From Prochlorococcus sp. AG-402-K16 (GTDB lineage Bacteria; Cyanobacteriota; Cyanobacteriia; PCC-6307; Cyanobiaceae): DNA of 64,000 nucleotides. The notes below the pieces were generated by a model. The model ran no database searches. It was not told where the DNA came from and saw only the letters and a program-made list of their open reading frames with translations. Shown here in pieces: positions 1 to 10,064 of this stretch. Both the position numbers and the translations under genes were made by a program. Where the stretch lies: contig QCIH01000001.1 in NCBI GenBank assembly GCA_003216795.1, forward strand, positions 124,001-188,000. Direction: 5' to 3'. The stretch's first letter is position 1. Every line of letters begins with the position of its first letter.

Positions 1-1138
1 TTGAGAATTTACTAGAGTTTTTTAAAATATTTTCAATAAAAAAAGGTCCCTCATACCACCAATGACCAAATAACTCTGCATCAAATGGAGCTAACAATAA
101 TGGCTTAAAGGAAGAGGATAATGTTAATTTTTCTAATTGTTTGGATCTCGCGCGAAGATAAGAATCAGCATGTTCTGCGACCTTCTTTTTAGCTTCATTT
201 TCTAAGTAAAAAGCCTTTTCCCCTAATGGCACCTTATCATCTGTAATCTTATGAAACTTCAAACCTAAAGGTCTTTTAGTTGAGATACCTTTCTTTTGGA
301 GTTTGGAGATAGGTAATTCCCATCCCAAATCTTTATGAAATTCCCTATAAACTTTATCTCCCGGGAACCCATCTTTTGCAGACCAAACGGGTAAAGTTGA
401 CTCACTATCTCTTCCAAAGAAGGCGACTCCTTTTTTCGAGCATATTGGAGCGTACACACCATACCTGGGTCTTGGTGTAGCGTTTAGAATACCGTGACCA
501 TCTAAAATTGCATATCTAATTCCAGAATTAAAAAGCATTTCATCTAAATTCTCATAATATGCACATTCAGGTAACCAAATACCTAAAGGCTGAGTTCCAA
601 AAATATTTTCATGGTTCCTAATGGCTGTATTGATTTGTCCTTTAACAGTTTCTGGATTCTCCCTTAAAATTGGTAAATATCCGTGTGTAGCAGCACAAGT
701 AAGAATATCCAAATTTCCAGAGTTATTTAAAACTTTAAACTTCTCAATTAAATTTCCAGAACATTTTTGCCAATACAAGTATTTGTCATTAAGGTTATTC
801 ATTAAAAATTCAGAGGCATTTTTTTCTTCTTTTGGCAGTTCATTCAAGAAGTCATTTCTTGTCTCAATCCAGCTTGGGAATGTTTCTTGAATTTTTTTAT
901 TATCTAAAAGTGATAATAATGTTGGAGACAAACTAATAGTAAGTTTGGTATTTAAGGGATTTTCATTTTTGGAAGATTCTATTGATTGAAGAAGTGGTAT
1001 GTAACATTCCAAAATCGCCTGAAATAACCAATCCTCTTCTAAGGAGTTTTTTTCATTTTTTCTGACATAAGGTAGATGAGCATGTAAAACTATCGCTAAC
1101 TGGCCTAAAACATTATTTTTAGAGTATTGCCCATTCAT
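1..1138 (-). CDS. GH57 family 1,4-alpha-glucan branching enzyme, C-terminus cut off by the window edge
   Basis: The reading frame starts at ATG 1138 and stays open to base 1 (about 379 codons). GH57 enzymes of this type make alpha-1,6 branches in stored glucan, so this acts in the cytoplasm on glycogen. Family motifs are visible: HAHLPYV near residue 20, WLPECAY with the presumed nucleophile Glu near residue 195, and PFDAELFGHWW with the presumed acid Asp near residue 360. The C-terminal helical part lies outside the window. It is divergent from leuA across a 225-base spacer. An amylopullulanase-like role is possible but less likely for the DUF1957-type layout. Confidence 0.85.
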   Translation of the reverse strand, partial: MNGQYSKNNVLGQLAIVLHAHLPYVRKNEKNSLEEDWLFQAILECYIPLLQSIESSKNENPLNTKLTISLSPTLLSLLDNKKIQETFPSWIETRNDFLNELPKEEKNASEFLMNNLNDKYLYWQKCSGNLIEKFKVLNNSGNLDILTCAATHGYLPILRENPETVKGQINTAIRNHENIFGTQPLGIWLPECAYYENLDEMLFNSGIRYAILDGHGILNATPRPRYGVYAPICSKKGVAFFGRDSESTLPVWSAKDGFPGDKVYREFHKDLGWELPISKLQKKGISTKRPLGLKFHKITDDKVPLGEKAFYLENEAKKKVAEHADSYLRARSKQLEKLTLSSSFKPLLLAPFDAELFGHWWYEGPFFIENILKNSSKFS

Positions 1139-1363
1139 ACTTTTTAAATTTATGCCTATATTTCTATAAAAAATCGAAATTATTTTTTATAACAAGAAGG
1201 CTTTATTCTTAAAACAATACTTTAAAAATTTAAGTATTTGATTTATTTTTTCAGAATTTTAACCAATATTATTTAAGTTATAAATTTTCAGCAAATTTTT
1301 ATTGAACTAAATCTAGTCAAATTTTTTTAATTAGCTTAATATAAGCTTAAGTTATTAACTCTG
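1139..1363. promoter_or_regulatory. divergent intergenic spacer between the GH57 gene and leuA
   Basis: This very AT-rich spacer must hold promoters for both divergent genes. A short inverted repeat, aatactt at 1216-1222 against aagtatt at 1232-1238, is visible. No convincing ribosome binding site precedes leuA. I cannot fix the -10 elements with confidence. Confidence 0.4.
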
Positions 1364-3004
1364 ATGTCAAAAGATCCTGGAAGAATTTTGATATTTGATA
1401 CAACTCTTCGAGATGGAGAGCAATCTCCTGGTGCCAGTTTAAATCTCGAAGAAAAACTTGCTATCGCCCATCAATTAGCAAGATTAGGGGTAGATGTTAT
1501 TGAAGCTGGATTCCCTTTCGCAAGTCCAGGAGATTTTAAAGCTGTTAATAAAATTGCTAATGCCGTAGGGAAAGAAAATGGCCCTATAATATGTGGTTTA
1601 GCTAGAGCGTCTAAAGGAGATATAAAAGCATGTTACGAAGCGGTAAGTCCAGCTCCCATGAAAAGAATACATACTTTTATTGCGACAAGTGATATTCATC
1701 TAAAACATAAACTTAAAAAATCCAGAAAAGATGTTCTTCAAATAGTCCCAGAAATGGTTAATTATGCGAAATCCCTAGTAGATGATATTGAGTTTTCTTG
1801 TGAAGATGCCTCAAGGAGTGATCCTGAATTTTTATACGAAGTGATTCAACTAGCAATTACTGCAGGAGCGACAACAATAAATATCCCTGATACTGTTGGA
1901 TTTACAACTCCTGGTGAATTTGGCAAACTAATTGCAGACATAAATAAAAATGTTCCAAATATTGATGAGGCAGTAATATCGGTTCATGGTCATAATGATT
2001 TGGGGTTAGCAGTAGCCAATTTTCTTGAGGCAGTAAAAAATGGAGCAAGACAACTAGAATGTACCATTAACGGAATTGGTGAAAGAGCCGGGAATGCCTC
2101 TCTAGAAGAATTAGTAATGGCACTTCATGTTAGGAAAAGTTTTTTTAATAGTTTTTTCAAAAGAAATCCAGATTCCCCAACTCCTCTTACGGCTATAAGA
2201 ACAGAAGAAATAACAAAAACCTCTAGACTTGTTTCTAACCTAACTGGAATGACTGTACAACCTAATAAAGCAATTGTGGGAGCTAACGCTTTTGCACATG
2301 AGTCAGGTATTCATCAGGATGGTGTTTTAAAAAATAGACTAACTTACGAAATTATCGATGCAAAAACTGTTGGTTTGATTGACAACAAAATCTCTTTAGG
2401 GAAACTTAGTGGAAGAAGTGCGGTAAGAGCAAGATTAGAAGAGATGGGATATGACTTGAGCCGAGAAGATTTAAATGATGCTTTTGCTCGTTTTAAGGAT
2501 TTAGCTGACAGGAAAAGAGAAATTACTGATAGAGACTTAGAAGCAATTGTCAGTGAACAAGTTCAACTCCCAGAGGCTAAATTTCAATTAAGTCTTGTAC
2601 AAGTAAGTTGTGGTAACGCCTCTAAACCTACTGCAACCATTTCGCTTCTAAACACGGAAGATAACAGTGAGGATACTGCTGTATCAATAGGGACTGGGCC
2701 CGTTGATGCTGTATGCGAGGCTTTAAATAAATTAGCTAAAGTTCCTAATGAATTAATTGAATTTTCTGTTAAGTCGGTAACAGAAGGAATCGATGCTTTG
2801 GGCGAAGTAACAATAAGAATAAGAAGGGATAATAAAATATATTCTGGTCATTCTGCTGATACAGATGTTGTAGTTGCTGCAGCGAATGCTTACGTTAATG
2901 CTTTAAATAGACTTGTATTTTCTGAGAAAAGAAATTCAATTCATCCACAATTTGATAATTTAGAGAATTCTGATAATAAATTTCTAACTAATCCTGCAAA
3001 TTAA
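1364..3004 (+). CDS. leuA: 2-isopropylmalate synthase
   Basis: Condenses acetyl-CoA with 2-oxoisovalerate, the first committed step of leucine synthesis. At 546 residues it has the full long-form length. The HMGL-like TIM barrel opens with [12 protein letters not shown] (residues about 12-23), which carries the metal-binding Asp. HGHNDLG near residue 211 supplies the His ligands, and [12 protein letters not shown] follows. The C-terminal third matches the LeuA regulatory domain, which binds leucine for feedback inhibition. The Asn/Ser-rich extreme C-terminus is poorly conserved. It is followed by a small membrane protein after an inverted repeat. Confidence 0.96.
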   Translation: MSKDPGRILIFDTTLRDGEQSPGASLNLEEKLAIAHQLARLGVDVIEAGFPFASPGDFKAVNKIANAVGKENGPIICGLARASKGDIKACYEAVSPAPMKRIHTFIATSDIHLKHKLKKSRKDVLQIVPEMVNYAKSLVDDIEFSCEDASRSDPEFLYEVIQLAITAGATTINIPDTVGFTTPGEFGKLIADINKNVPNIDEAVISVHGHNDLGLAVANFLEAVKNGARQLECTINGIGERAGNASLEELVMALHVRKSFFNSFFKRNPDSPTPLTAIRTEEITKTSRLVSNLTGMTVQPNKAIVGANAFAHESGIHQDGVLKNRLTYEIIDAKTVGLIDNKISLGKLSGRSAVRARLEEMGYDLSREDLNDAFARFKDLADRKREITDRDLEAIVSEQVQLPEAKFQLSLVQVSCGNASKPTATISLLNTEDNSEDTAVSIGTGPVDAVCEALNKLAKVPNELIEFSVKSVTEGIDALGEVTIRIRRDNKIYSGHSADTDVVVAAANAYVNALNRLVFSEKRNSIHPQFDNLENSDNKFLTNPAN

Positions 3005-3021
3005 ATTATTTTCTTAGGATT

Positions 3022-3058
3022 ATTATTAAGTAGTATTAAAAAATAGTATCTTAATAAT
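3022..3058. repeat. inverted repeat downstream of leuA
   Basis: attattaag at 3022-3030 is the exact reverse complement of cttaataat at 3050-3058, with a 19-base AT-rich loop. It lies 18 bases after the leuA stop and 33 bases before the next start. It could be a weak terminator or processing hairpin. A long U-run is lacking, so the role is uncertain. Confidence 0.4.
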
Positions 3059-3090
3059 GTAGATTAAACAAATAGTTAAAGCAGTAAATA

Positions 3091-3483
3091 ATGAGAGAAA
3101 GGGTACTTGGATATTGGGCACTTTCGTGGGTTGGCTTAATCGGCAACATAATTGCACTTCCAATAATCGCATTAATAATAAGTTATGGGCCTCCACTCAA
3201 AGTTGCAAATATAACTCTCGCCATAAGTCTTGGATGGCCTGCAGCAATTGTTGGAATAGTTTCTTCAGCAGCTCTTCTAGCAGAGAGAAAATGGGGAGTA
3301 ACTTTAACTCTGGTATCATTATCAATGGTAATTTCTGGCATGGGTCCTTATTCAGTTGTAAGGCTCATAACTCTTCAAGACATTTATGGAGTTGGTGGGT
3401 TTACTCTTTTAACAACATTATTAAGTACGCTAGCTCTTCTTTATTGGTGTAATCCGAAACATCGAAGGAGTATTAGGTTATAA
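3091..3483 (+). CDS. small integral membrane protein of unknown function
   Basis: 130 residues, almost entirely hydrophobic, with about four predicted membrane segments: near residues 10-32, 40-62, 70-90 and 100-120. The short basic tail ends KHRRSIRL. No catalytic motif is recognised. It looks like a conserved picocyanobacterial membrane protein. It is convergent with the HD-domain gene, whose stop lies 10 bases away. A second long frame over the same bases (3114-3452) is a shadow; this frame is preferred because its composition is that of a real membrane protein. Confidence 0.7.
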   Translation: MRERVLGYWALSWVGLIGNIIALPIIALIISYGPPLKVANITLAISLGWPAAIVGIVSSAALLAERKWGVTLTLVSLSMVISGMGPYSVVRLITLQDIYGVGGFTLLTTLLSTLALLYWCNPKHRRSIRL

Positions 3484-3492
3484 AATTGAAAA

Positions 3493-4965
3493 TTAAGAAA
3501 AGGTATTATTTTTGCTAGTTGGATACTGAATTCTTCTGTGTCTAATTCTTTTCCACACATTCAAGAATGCCCTTTTTATTAGAAAAATTTCTCCTTTCGA
3601 TAAATTACTATCATCTAATTGCCCATCTTTTTTACGCGAAGAAATAATATTAGAAATTGTTTTCAAAGCTTCTTTATCAGATGCATTAATATTCATAGCT
3701 CTTAGTGCTGCTTCACATCCATCGGCAAGCATTAAAATAGCTGTTTCTTTGGACTGCGGAATAGGGCCTTTGTACCTAAAGTAATATTCATTAACATCGA
3801 GATTTTTTTCTTTAGCTTTTTGAAAAAAATATCCCATCTTAAGAGTACCTTGATGTTCAGGAATAAAATTAGCTATCAGTTTTGGCAGTCTATTCTTTCT
3901 TGCAAATTTCAAGCCTTCATCAACGTGAGCCTGTAATACTTCTGCACTTTTAATCGGATCATCTAATTCATCATGCGGATTTTTTGAACCATCCTGATTT
4001 TCAATAAACCAATTAGGTGCATGTAATTTTCCAACATCATGATATAAAGCTCCAGTTTTAATAAGATCAATATCACCACCAATCATTCTTGTTGCTTCCT
4101 CTGCTAAACCACATATAAGTAAGGTATGTTCAAAAGTGCCAGGAGCTTCTAGAGACAATCTTCTAATTAGAGGTTTCTCTTTATCAGCCAATTCGAGCAA
4201 TCTTGCTTTAGTTAATAATCCGAATATCGATTCAAAGATAGGCATAAATAAAATTGTAAAAAGCATAGCTATTGCCAATACCAAGGAATCAGAAAATATA
4301 TTCCCATTAGCTAAAACAAAATCTTGCTGATTAACAAGAGAAATTTTATCTTTACCTATCAATATCCATTGACTCAAGAACGATCCTATGGGGACAAAAA
4401 ATGATAGTTGAAGTAACTGAGCTCTACTCCTTATTCTTCCTCCAAGAAGAGATACTATTGAAGCACAAACTAATAAAATAAAAAATAAATTGTTATTGAT
4501 AACAATTTCTGGGTCAGGCCAAATAAGACTAGCTATTGATACCCAAGCTAAAGCTGTTATGCTTCCCATTCCTTGAGATATTATTAATGCCGGTGGAATT
4601 ATCATAGATAATGGACTTATGGTTGAAGCTGAGGCTAATTTGGTAACTTGTAATGCTAAAAGAAGAGTCATGATCAAAAAGATCTGTCTTGAAGAAATTG
4701 TGGGATTCTCTTTTTTTGAAACTAATATCAAAACTCCGGAAAAAATAAGTATTTCAGTAAAGGTCAAAAACCAAGAAAAAATATCTGCGATATTTAAAGG
4801 CGAGATGAGAAGTAATTTATAAGAAGAAATTATTGATATTAAAATGCATACTAAAAAAATTATGAGATTATCTATTCTTGAAATTTTAATTGGTAGTTTT
4901 ACTGGGACTTGACTTCGCCTCCAAAGATAAAACGATTTTTTTAGGGGAGTTATGATGTTTTGCAC
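3493..4965 (-). CDS. 7TM-HD family membrane phosphohydrolase (PgpH-like), short form
   Basis: Family members such as Listeria PgpH hydrolyse cyclic di-AMP. Here 490 residues give one N-terminal membrane helix, a block of further helices up to about residue 245, and a cytoplasmic HD domain. The metal ligands expected for the family are present: EHTLL, YHDVGK, LQAHVDEG, PEHQGT and MLADGCEA. The usual IxxHHGT is PEHQGT here, so the second His of that pair is Gln. PgpH proteins are usually about 700-850 residues with a large extracytoplasmic domain between the first helix and the helix block; that domain is missing. The start is ATG 4965. It is divergent from folD. Confidence 0.85.
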   Translation of the reverse strand: MQNIITPLKKSFYLWRRSQVPVKLPIKISRIDNLIIFLVCILISIISSYKLLLISPLNIADIFSWFLTFTEILIFSGVLILVSKKENPTISSRQIFLIMTLLLALQVTKLASASTISPLSMIIPPALIISQGMGSITALAWVSIASLIWPDPEIVINNNLFFILLVCASIVSLLGGRIRSRAQLLQLSFFVPIGSFLSQWILIGKDKISLVNQQDFVLANGNIFSDSLVLAIAMLFTILFMPIFESIFGLLTKARLLELADKEKPLIRRLSLEAPGTFEHTLLICGLAEEATRMIGGDIDLIKTGALYHDVGKLHAPNWFIENQDGSKNPHDELDDPIKSAEVLQAHVDEGLKFARKNRLPKLIANFIPEHQGTLKMGYFFQKAKEKNLDVNEYYFRYKGPIPQSKETAILMLADGCEAALRAMNINASDKEALKTISNIISSRKKDGQLDDSNLSKGEIFLIKRAFLNVWKRIRHRRIQYPTSKNNTFS

Positions 4966-5039
4966 AGAATATAGATAAAACTATTTGAATAATTTAAAAT
5001 TATAGGCATGCTAGGTGTAAAAAGGAGATGTTTTTATAA

Positions 5040-5936
5040 ATGTCATTAAAATTAGACGGTAAAAAATTATCTCTTGAAATTGAAGGAAGATTAACTGATT
5101 ATATCTCTAGTAATAAAATAATTACAAAAAGGGCTCCCGGTTTAGCCGTAATAAGAATAGGTGAAGACCCCGCGAGTGGTGTTTACGTTAAAAACAAGGA
5201 AAAAGCATGTTCAAGGATTGGAATAAAGAGTTTTATCTTTCATCTAAAAGATAGTGTAGAGCAAAAAGAGGTTGAACAATTAATAATCAAACTTAATTCT
5301 GATAAGGATATTGATGGAATGCTACTTCAACTTCCCATCCCAAAGAAGTTTGACGAGCAAAAACTGATCAGCCATATTAATCCAAGCAAAGATGTAGATG
5401 GACTTAATGAGATAAATATCGGCAAACTAGTAAAAAATGAGCCTGCGATGAGATCATGCACACCAGCAGGAATTATTAATTTATTAAGATCCCAAAATAT
5501 AACAATTGAAGGTAAGAAAATTGTTGTCATAGGAAGAAGTTTGCTTGTTGGTAAACCTCTATCGCTTATGTTGTTGAATCTTAATGGCACGGTAACAATT
5601 ACTCACTCTAAAACATTAAATTTGAATAAAGTTTGTAGAGAAGCCGACATCCTAATTGCGGCTGCGGGGAAACCCAATCTTGTAGATTCGAGTTTTGTGA
5701 AAGAAGGAGCAATAATTATTGATGTAGGAATACATAGATTAAAAAGTTCTGATAAAAATCAAACCAGATTATGTGGCGATGTATTATTAGAAGATGTCAT
5801 TTCTAAAGTATTTGCTTACACACCTGTACCAGGAGGTGTTGGACCAATGACAGTAACAATGTTACTTGTAAATACTATTTTTAGCTGGCAAAAACAATTT
5901 GGTTTATCATCAACTCTTAATGACCTTTTGCCATAG
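5040..5936 (+). CDS. folD: bifunctional methylenetetrahydrofolate dehydrogenase / cyclohydrolase
   Basis: Interconverts methylene-, methenyl- and formyl-tetrahydrofolate in the cytoplasm with NADP. At 298 residues it is full length. The catalytic Lys lies in YVKNKEKAC (near 56), followed by [10 protein letters not shown], the Rossmann segment [13 protein letters not shown], and the signature PGGVGPMT near the C-terminus. A strong ribosome binding site (aaaggag, about 5024-5030) supports this start. crtE follows after 37 bases and is probably co-transcribed. Confidence 0.97.
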   Translation: MSLKLDGKKLSLEIEGRLTDYISSNKIITKRAPGLAVIRIGEDPASGVYVKNKEKACSRIGIKSFIFHLKDSVEQKEVEQLIIKLNSDKDIDGMLLQLPIPKKFDEQKLISHINPSKDVDGLNEINIGKLVKNEPAMRSCTPAGIINLLRSQNITIEGKKIVVIGRSLLVGKPLSLMLLNLNGTVTITHSKTLNLNKVCREADILIAAAGKPNLVDSSFVKEGAIIIDVGIHRLKSSDKNQTRLCGDVLLEDVISKVFAYTPVPGGVGPMTVTMLLVNTIFSWQKQFGLSSTLNDLLP

Positions 5937-5973
5937 GATCCAAGATGAATTTTTTTTTTACTGAAGGTATAAA

Positions 5974-6876
5974 ATGACTGAAGTTATAAATAGTATTTCT
6001 GATTTTGAAAAATATCTTAAAAAAACAAAAAAGGTTGTAGAAGAAGCACTTGATTTTTCCTTGGGCCCCGAGAATCCAGAAACATTAAGAGAATCAATGA
6101 GATATTCCCTCTTAGCTGGGGGGAAAAGAATACGTCCAATTTTATGTTTGGCTTCTTGCTCACTCGCTGGCGGAGAACCATCTCTTGCAGTTCCTACTGC
6201 GGTAGCAATAGAAATGATCCATACAATGTCCTTGATTCATGATGATCTGCCAGCCATGGATAATGATGACTTGAGGAGAGGTAGGCCGACAAATCATAAA
6301 GTATATGGTGATGCAATAGCCATTCTTGCAGGCGATGCTTTGTTAACAAGGGCCTTTGAAATGGTCTCTTTAAGGAGCCCTGGAGTCGATCCAAATAGAT
6401 TATTAAATGTAGTTGGCGAATTATCCCTAGTTGCTGGTGCACCAGGCCTGGTCGGGGGGCAAGTTGTTGATTTGGAATGCGAAGGCAAAGAAGTCGACCT
6501 TGAAACTCTCGAATATATTCATCTTCACAAGACTGGGGCTTTATTAAAGGCCTGCGTTAGAACAGGTGCGATGATCGCAGGAGCTAACGAAAGACTATTA
6601 CAAGCTCTGACAACATATGCAGAGGGGATTGGTTTAGCCTTCCAAATAATAGATGATATTCTTGATTTAACTTCCAGCAGTGAAAAGCTTGGTAAAACTG
6701 CAGGCAAAGATCTTTTGGCTGACAAAACTACTTACCCTAAATTACTTGGAATGGAGGAGTCAAAGAAAAGAGCATTTGATTTAGTTGAAAAAGCAAAAAA
6801 AGCAATTGAACCTTGGGGCGCAGATGCAAAGTATTTAATATCCTTAGCCGACTTTATTACAAATAGAGACAGATAA
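5974..6876 (+). CDS. crtE: geranylgeranyl diphosphate synthase (polyprenyl synthetase)
   Basis: Builds C20 geranylgeranyl diphosphate for carotenoids, the chlorophyll phytyl tail and quinones. Both Asp-rich motifs of trans-prenyltransferases are intact: [10 protein letters not shown] near residues 90-99 and IIDDILD near 227-233. GGKRIRP near residue 50 is the isopentenyl diphosphate binding motif. 300 residues is the usual length. It sits between folD and the PAP2-like gene, whose start is only 13 bases beyond the crtE stop. Product chain length is inferred from cyanobacterial context; a farnesyl diphosphate synthase cannot be excluded from motifs alone. Confidence 0.93.
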   Translation: MTEVINSISDFEKYLKKTKKVVEEALDFSLGPENPETLRESMRYSLLAGGKRIRPILCLASCSLAGGEPSLAVPTAVAIEMIHTMSLIHDDLPAMDNDDLRRGRPTNHKVYGDAIAILAGDALLTRAFEMVSLRSPGVDPNRLLNVVGELSLVAGAPGLVGGQVVDLECEGKEVDLETLEYIHLHKTGALLKACVRTGAMIAGANERLLQALTTYAEGIGLAFQIIDDILDLTSSSEKLGKTAGKDLLADKTTYPKLLGMEESKKRAFDLVEKAKKAIEPWGADAKYLISLADFITNRDR

Positions 6877-6889
6877 TTATTTTTAATTT

Positions 6890-7369
6890 ATGTCTGATTT
6901 TTTTTCCTTTTTTAATAATTCAGTTCTTTTCTGGAGCCTATTATCCTGTTTGCTAGCTCAATTTTTTAAAATTGTATTCAATTTCTTTTCCACTGGAGAG
7001 ATAAGATTTGGAATTATGTTCGAGACGGGTGGTATGCCCTCGAGTCATTCCGCCTTAATAACTGGCGCTGCATCTGGTATAGGGTATGAATTAGGATTTG
7101 ACAGCTCAATATTCGCATTATCAGTTGCTGTAGCACTAATAGTTATGTATGACGCAAGTGGTGTTCGAAAATCAGCTGGAATTCAAGCTGCAGAAATTAA
7201 TAAACTATCAAAAAAACTAGACCCTCAATCTGAATTACTGTTAAAAGAAACCCTGGGTCATACGAAAATTGAGGTTATGGTGGGAAGTTTTTTAGGACCA
7301 TTAATAACTTTGCCTGGAATGTTTTTTTTAGGTTCTCCTCTCAAAATATTTGATTTGATAATAAATTAA
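6890..7369 (+). CDS. divergent PAP2 family (DUF212) membrane protein
   Basis: 159 residues with about four hydrophobic segments. MPSSHSALITGAASGIG (near 48-64) and the later YDASGVRKSAGIQA are the signature blocks of the divergent acid phosphatase/vanadium-dependent haloperoxidase family. Its presumed role is lipid-phosphate or prenyl-phosphate dephosphorylation; the adjacency to crtE hints at prenyl phosphate, which is inference. Its TAA stop overlaps the stop of convergent cobB inside one TTAA tetranucleotide (7366-7369). Confidence 0.88.
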   Translation: MSDFFSFFNNSVLFWSLLSCLLAQFFKIVFNFFSTGEIRFGIMFETGGMPSSHSALITGAASGIGYELGFDSSIFALSVAVALIVMYDASGVRKSAGIQAAEINKLSKKLDPQSELLLKETLGHTKIEVMVGSFLGPLITLPGMFFLGSPLKIFDLIIN

Positions 7370-8757
7370 GAATTCTTTGAAAAAGTAATTTGGGTGGCCT
7401 CTATAAAGTTTTTTGCGACTTCTGGAGAACTTGGCAAATGTAAGTGAATCCAACTTGCATGTAATTTTTCATCAAAAAAGCCTTCATTTTTATATTTGGT
7501 TTCCCAAGATTTAATTTTCCATGGGGAAGAAAGGTTCTTCCGATGCTCAGCTTTTCCAGAATCAATTTCAGATAAATTATTTTCAATTTCCCAATAATGA
7601 AATTCATGTCCTCTAACTAATTGATTTTGTTTAATGATTGGAGTATCTTTTAAACCCTCAATGTATCTATAACCTACTGAAAGTTTACTTTTTTTTGATC
7701 TAAAAGGAAGGATACCACTCATTTTATGATTATTACCATTTTCATCTTTTATGAAGTCTCCTAAAATCATCATCCCTCCACACTCAGCATATATAAATCC
7801 ATTTTTACGGAATTTCCTTAACGAATTTAAGCTTTTTGTAGAGTTACTTATATGATCAGCATATTTTTCAGGGAACCCCCCAGGAATAATTAAAGAAGAA
7901 GCCTCATTAGGTATTTCTTCATCATCATAAATACTCCATGAAATCAATGGTATACCTATTTCACTCAAAAACTCCTTAGTTTCAGGGTATTGAAAATGAA
8001 AGATTTTATCTTCTGCAATAACAATAGGTTTACTTTTATCTATTTTAAAATCTTTAAAATTGAAAGAATTAAACATTTTCTTTTGAGGAGATTTCAGAAA
8101 TTTAATAAGAGAAAATACATCAAGATTTCTTTCGGCGAAATTTGCAAAATATTCAACATCAATTTCTTTTCCATTATCCATTGGAGATATCAAACCTAAA
8201 TTAGCTTTGTTTAAAGTTATTTTTGAATCAGATGGTAGAAAACCAAGAATTTCGATATCTTCATTTTTAAAAACTTCTTTGATTAATTTTTTATGTCTAT
8301 CTGAATTAACGTTGTTAAATATAATTCCTGCTATTGACAATTCACTATCGAAATCTCTAAAACCCCGAATAGTAGCCAAAAGAGAAGCTACTTGACCTCT
8401 TGCATTAAGAATAAAAATTATTGGAACATTGAGAAGTTTAGAGATATTTGCTGTGCTGGAGTAGGTTGTTGAACCTAGTCCATCAAACAGACCCATTGCT
8501 CCTTCAATTAACGAGAATTCATATTTCAAAGAATGTTTAAAAAAACTTTCTTGAACCCATTCCTCACCACTTAAAAAAATATCTAAATTCCTGCAAATAG
8601 GTTGGCCAATTGAGCTGAGTTGTTGTTGGTCAAGATAATCTGGGCCAACCTTAAAAGTTTGTATTTTTATACCTTTTGAATACGCCCAACAAGATAGCAA
8701 AAGAGATAATGTAGTTTTCCCACTATCAGTTGAAGGAGAAGATATTACACAAGGCAT
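7366..8757 (-). CDS. cobB: cobyrinic acid a,c-diamide synthase
   Basis: ATP- and glutamine-dependent amidation of cobyrinic acid in (pseudo)cobalamin synthesis. The N-terminal nucleotide-binding motif is SSPSTDSGKTTLSL, and a class-I glutamine amidotransferase half follows, with the catalytic Cys in YAECGGMMILG near residue 335. 463 residues is normal for the CbiA/CobB family. Residues around GFLPSDSKITLNKANLGL match the family's middle region. opcA lies three bases upstream on the same strand, so translation is probably coupled to the opcA-zwf transcript. Confidence 0.93.
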   Translation of the reverse strand: MPCVISSPSTDSGKTTLSLLLSCWAYSKGIKIQTFKVGPDYLDQQQLSSIGQPICRNLDIFLSGEEWVQESFFKHSLKYEFSLIEGAMGLFDGLGSTTYSSTANISKLLNVPIIFILNARGQVASLLATIRGFRDFDSELSIAGIIFNNVNSDRHKKLIKEVFKNEDIEILGFLPSDSKITLNKANLGLISPMDNGKEIDVEYFANFAERNLDVFSLIKFLKSPQKKMFNSFNFKDFKIDKSKPIVIAEDKIFHFQYPETKEFLSEIGIPLISWSIYDDEEIPNEASSLIIPGGFPEKYADHISNSTKSLNSLRKFRKNGFIYAECGGMMILGDFIKDENGNNHKMSGILPFRSKKSKLSVGYRYIEGLKDTPIIKQNQLVRGHEFHYWEIENNLSEIDSGKAEHRKNLSSPWKIKSWETKYKNEGFFDEKLHASWIHLHLPSSPEVAKNFIEATQITFSKNS

Positions 8758-8760
8758 CTA

Positions 8761-10062
8761 TTAGTTATTCAAAGCATTAAATATTTGAAGAGATATTTTA
8801 ATAGAATTTTCAAAAAGAGGACTGGTATCACCTCTACTACTTCCCAATAATTTACTTACATCGTACTCTGATGTAGAAAAAGAATTTGGAACAACTTGTT
8901 CTATTAATTCCATATTAGCCATTCCCCCTGCTTCAAGTCTCATACATTCCACTGATTCACAACCAAGTATTACACAAGTGTTATTTTTTTGAACCTCACT
9001 AATTTTTGAAATCAGCCTCAATCCAATAACTTGTCCTAAATGAATACTAGGATTTCCCAAAGATAAGGGTTTAATTGATGTAGAAATTATTTCGCCATTA
9101 ATTCTTTCAAACTCTATTTTTGTTGATTCTGTATCCCTTTCAACTCTTAGAAAAGACCAACCAAGTTTATCGCTAATCCATGAAATCAAAAACAACGCTT
9201 GAATCATATGATCTCCTGCGATATCAATATCAATATCAGTAATATGATCTAAAATTGGTCTTCTCGAAGGCGGATCAAAAATCATTGCCAATGATTCCCT
9301 CCAATTTTTCAATCTAACCCAATTCAAATCATTAATAGCTTTGTTTGAATTATTTAATTGATCTAAAACTTTTAAACATCTTTGAGGTGATCCAAGAGCA
9401 GTATCAATTATTAACCTTAGACCATAATCAGTGAAATATTCGAAGATTTCAGGCGACTCATCCAAGCTTCCATTCCACCACAACCAAGAAGGTAATTCAT
9501 CAATAGATAATTCATCAATTATTTTTAATCCTTTATTAGATATTGAGGCCGAGCCCCCCCTAATAACAACTAAATCCCCACAAATAGGTTGCATAGCTGG
9601 GGTATCACTTAATGGACAGTAAGCGGATACAAAAGTTTTGATATCTGAATTTTTATTTAATGTTGGCGCTAGAGTTATTAATCTTCTTGGATTCAATGTA
9701 CTTATCGTTGATTCAAAAAATTGTCCTCTAAAATCTTCAAAGTCTTTATTAGATAAATTTTGCTTCAACAAATTCAATAATTCTTCACTATTAAGTGAAG
9801 TAGTGATAGGAAGTCCTTGATCTAGTATAAATTTATTAGCAACTTCAATTATTTCTGGACTTAAATTTCCAGTAATTGGTCCATTTAATAAACCTTTTTG
9901 AACCAAACATTGTTCTAGCCAAGCAGGCTGCCAGATCATTAATGTGAAAGTGTTAGCTCCACTATTATCTTTATCTTCTGAAATCCATAATTTATTAAGG
10001 TAATTAGAAATTTCCTGATAAGGCAGTTCTAAAGGGGTTTGTAGTGTAAGTTGAGGTTTCAT
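8761..10062 (-). CDS. opcA: glucose-6-phosphate dehydrogenase assembly protein OpcA
   Basis: OpcA is the cyanobacterial activator of glucose-6-phosphate dehydrogenase, needed for the oxidative pentose phosphate pathway in the dark. 433 residues, no catalytic motif, with the conserved blocks PTLNKNSDIKTFVSAYCPLS and DLNWVRLKNWRESLAMIFDPP. It follows zwf with a two-base gap, the standard cyanobacterial arrangement, and this context supports the call. cobB follows within four bases. Confidence 0.94.
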   Translation of the reverse strand: MKPQLTLQTPLELPYQEISNYLNKLWISEDKDNSGANTFTLMIWQPAWLEQCLVQKGLLNGPITGNLSPEIIEVANKFILDQGLPITTSLNSEELLNLLKQNLSNKDFEDFRGQFFESTISTLNPRRLITLAPTLNKNSDIKTFVSAYCPLSDTPAMQPICGDLVVIRGGSASISNKGLKIIDELSIDELPSWLWWNGSLDESPEIFEYFTDYGLRLIIDTALGSPQRCLKVLDQLNNSNKAINDLNWVRLKNWRESLAMIFDPPSRRPILDHITDIDIDIAGDHMIQALFLISWISDKLGWSFLRVERDTESTKIEFERINGEIISTSIKPLSLGNPSIHLGQVIGLRLISKISEVQKNNTCVILGCESVECMRLEAGGMANMELIEQVVPNSFSTSEYDVSKLLGSSRGDTSPLFENSIKISLQIFNALNN

Positions 10063-10064
10063 TT

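Noticed and set aside
3114..3452. 112-residue frame overlapping the small membrane protein
   Set aside because: Ser/Asn/Trp-rich composition typical of a shifted frame over a hydrophobic gene; the other frame is a convincing membrane protein.
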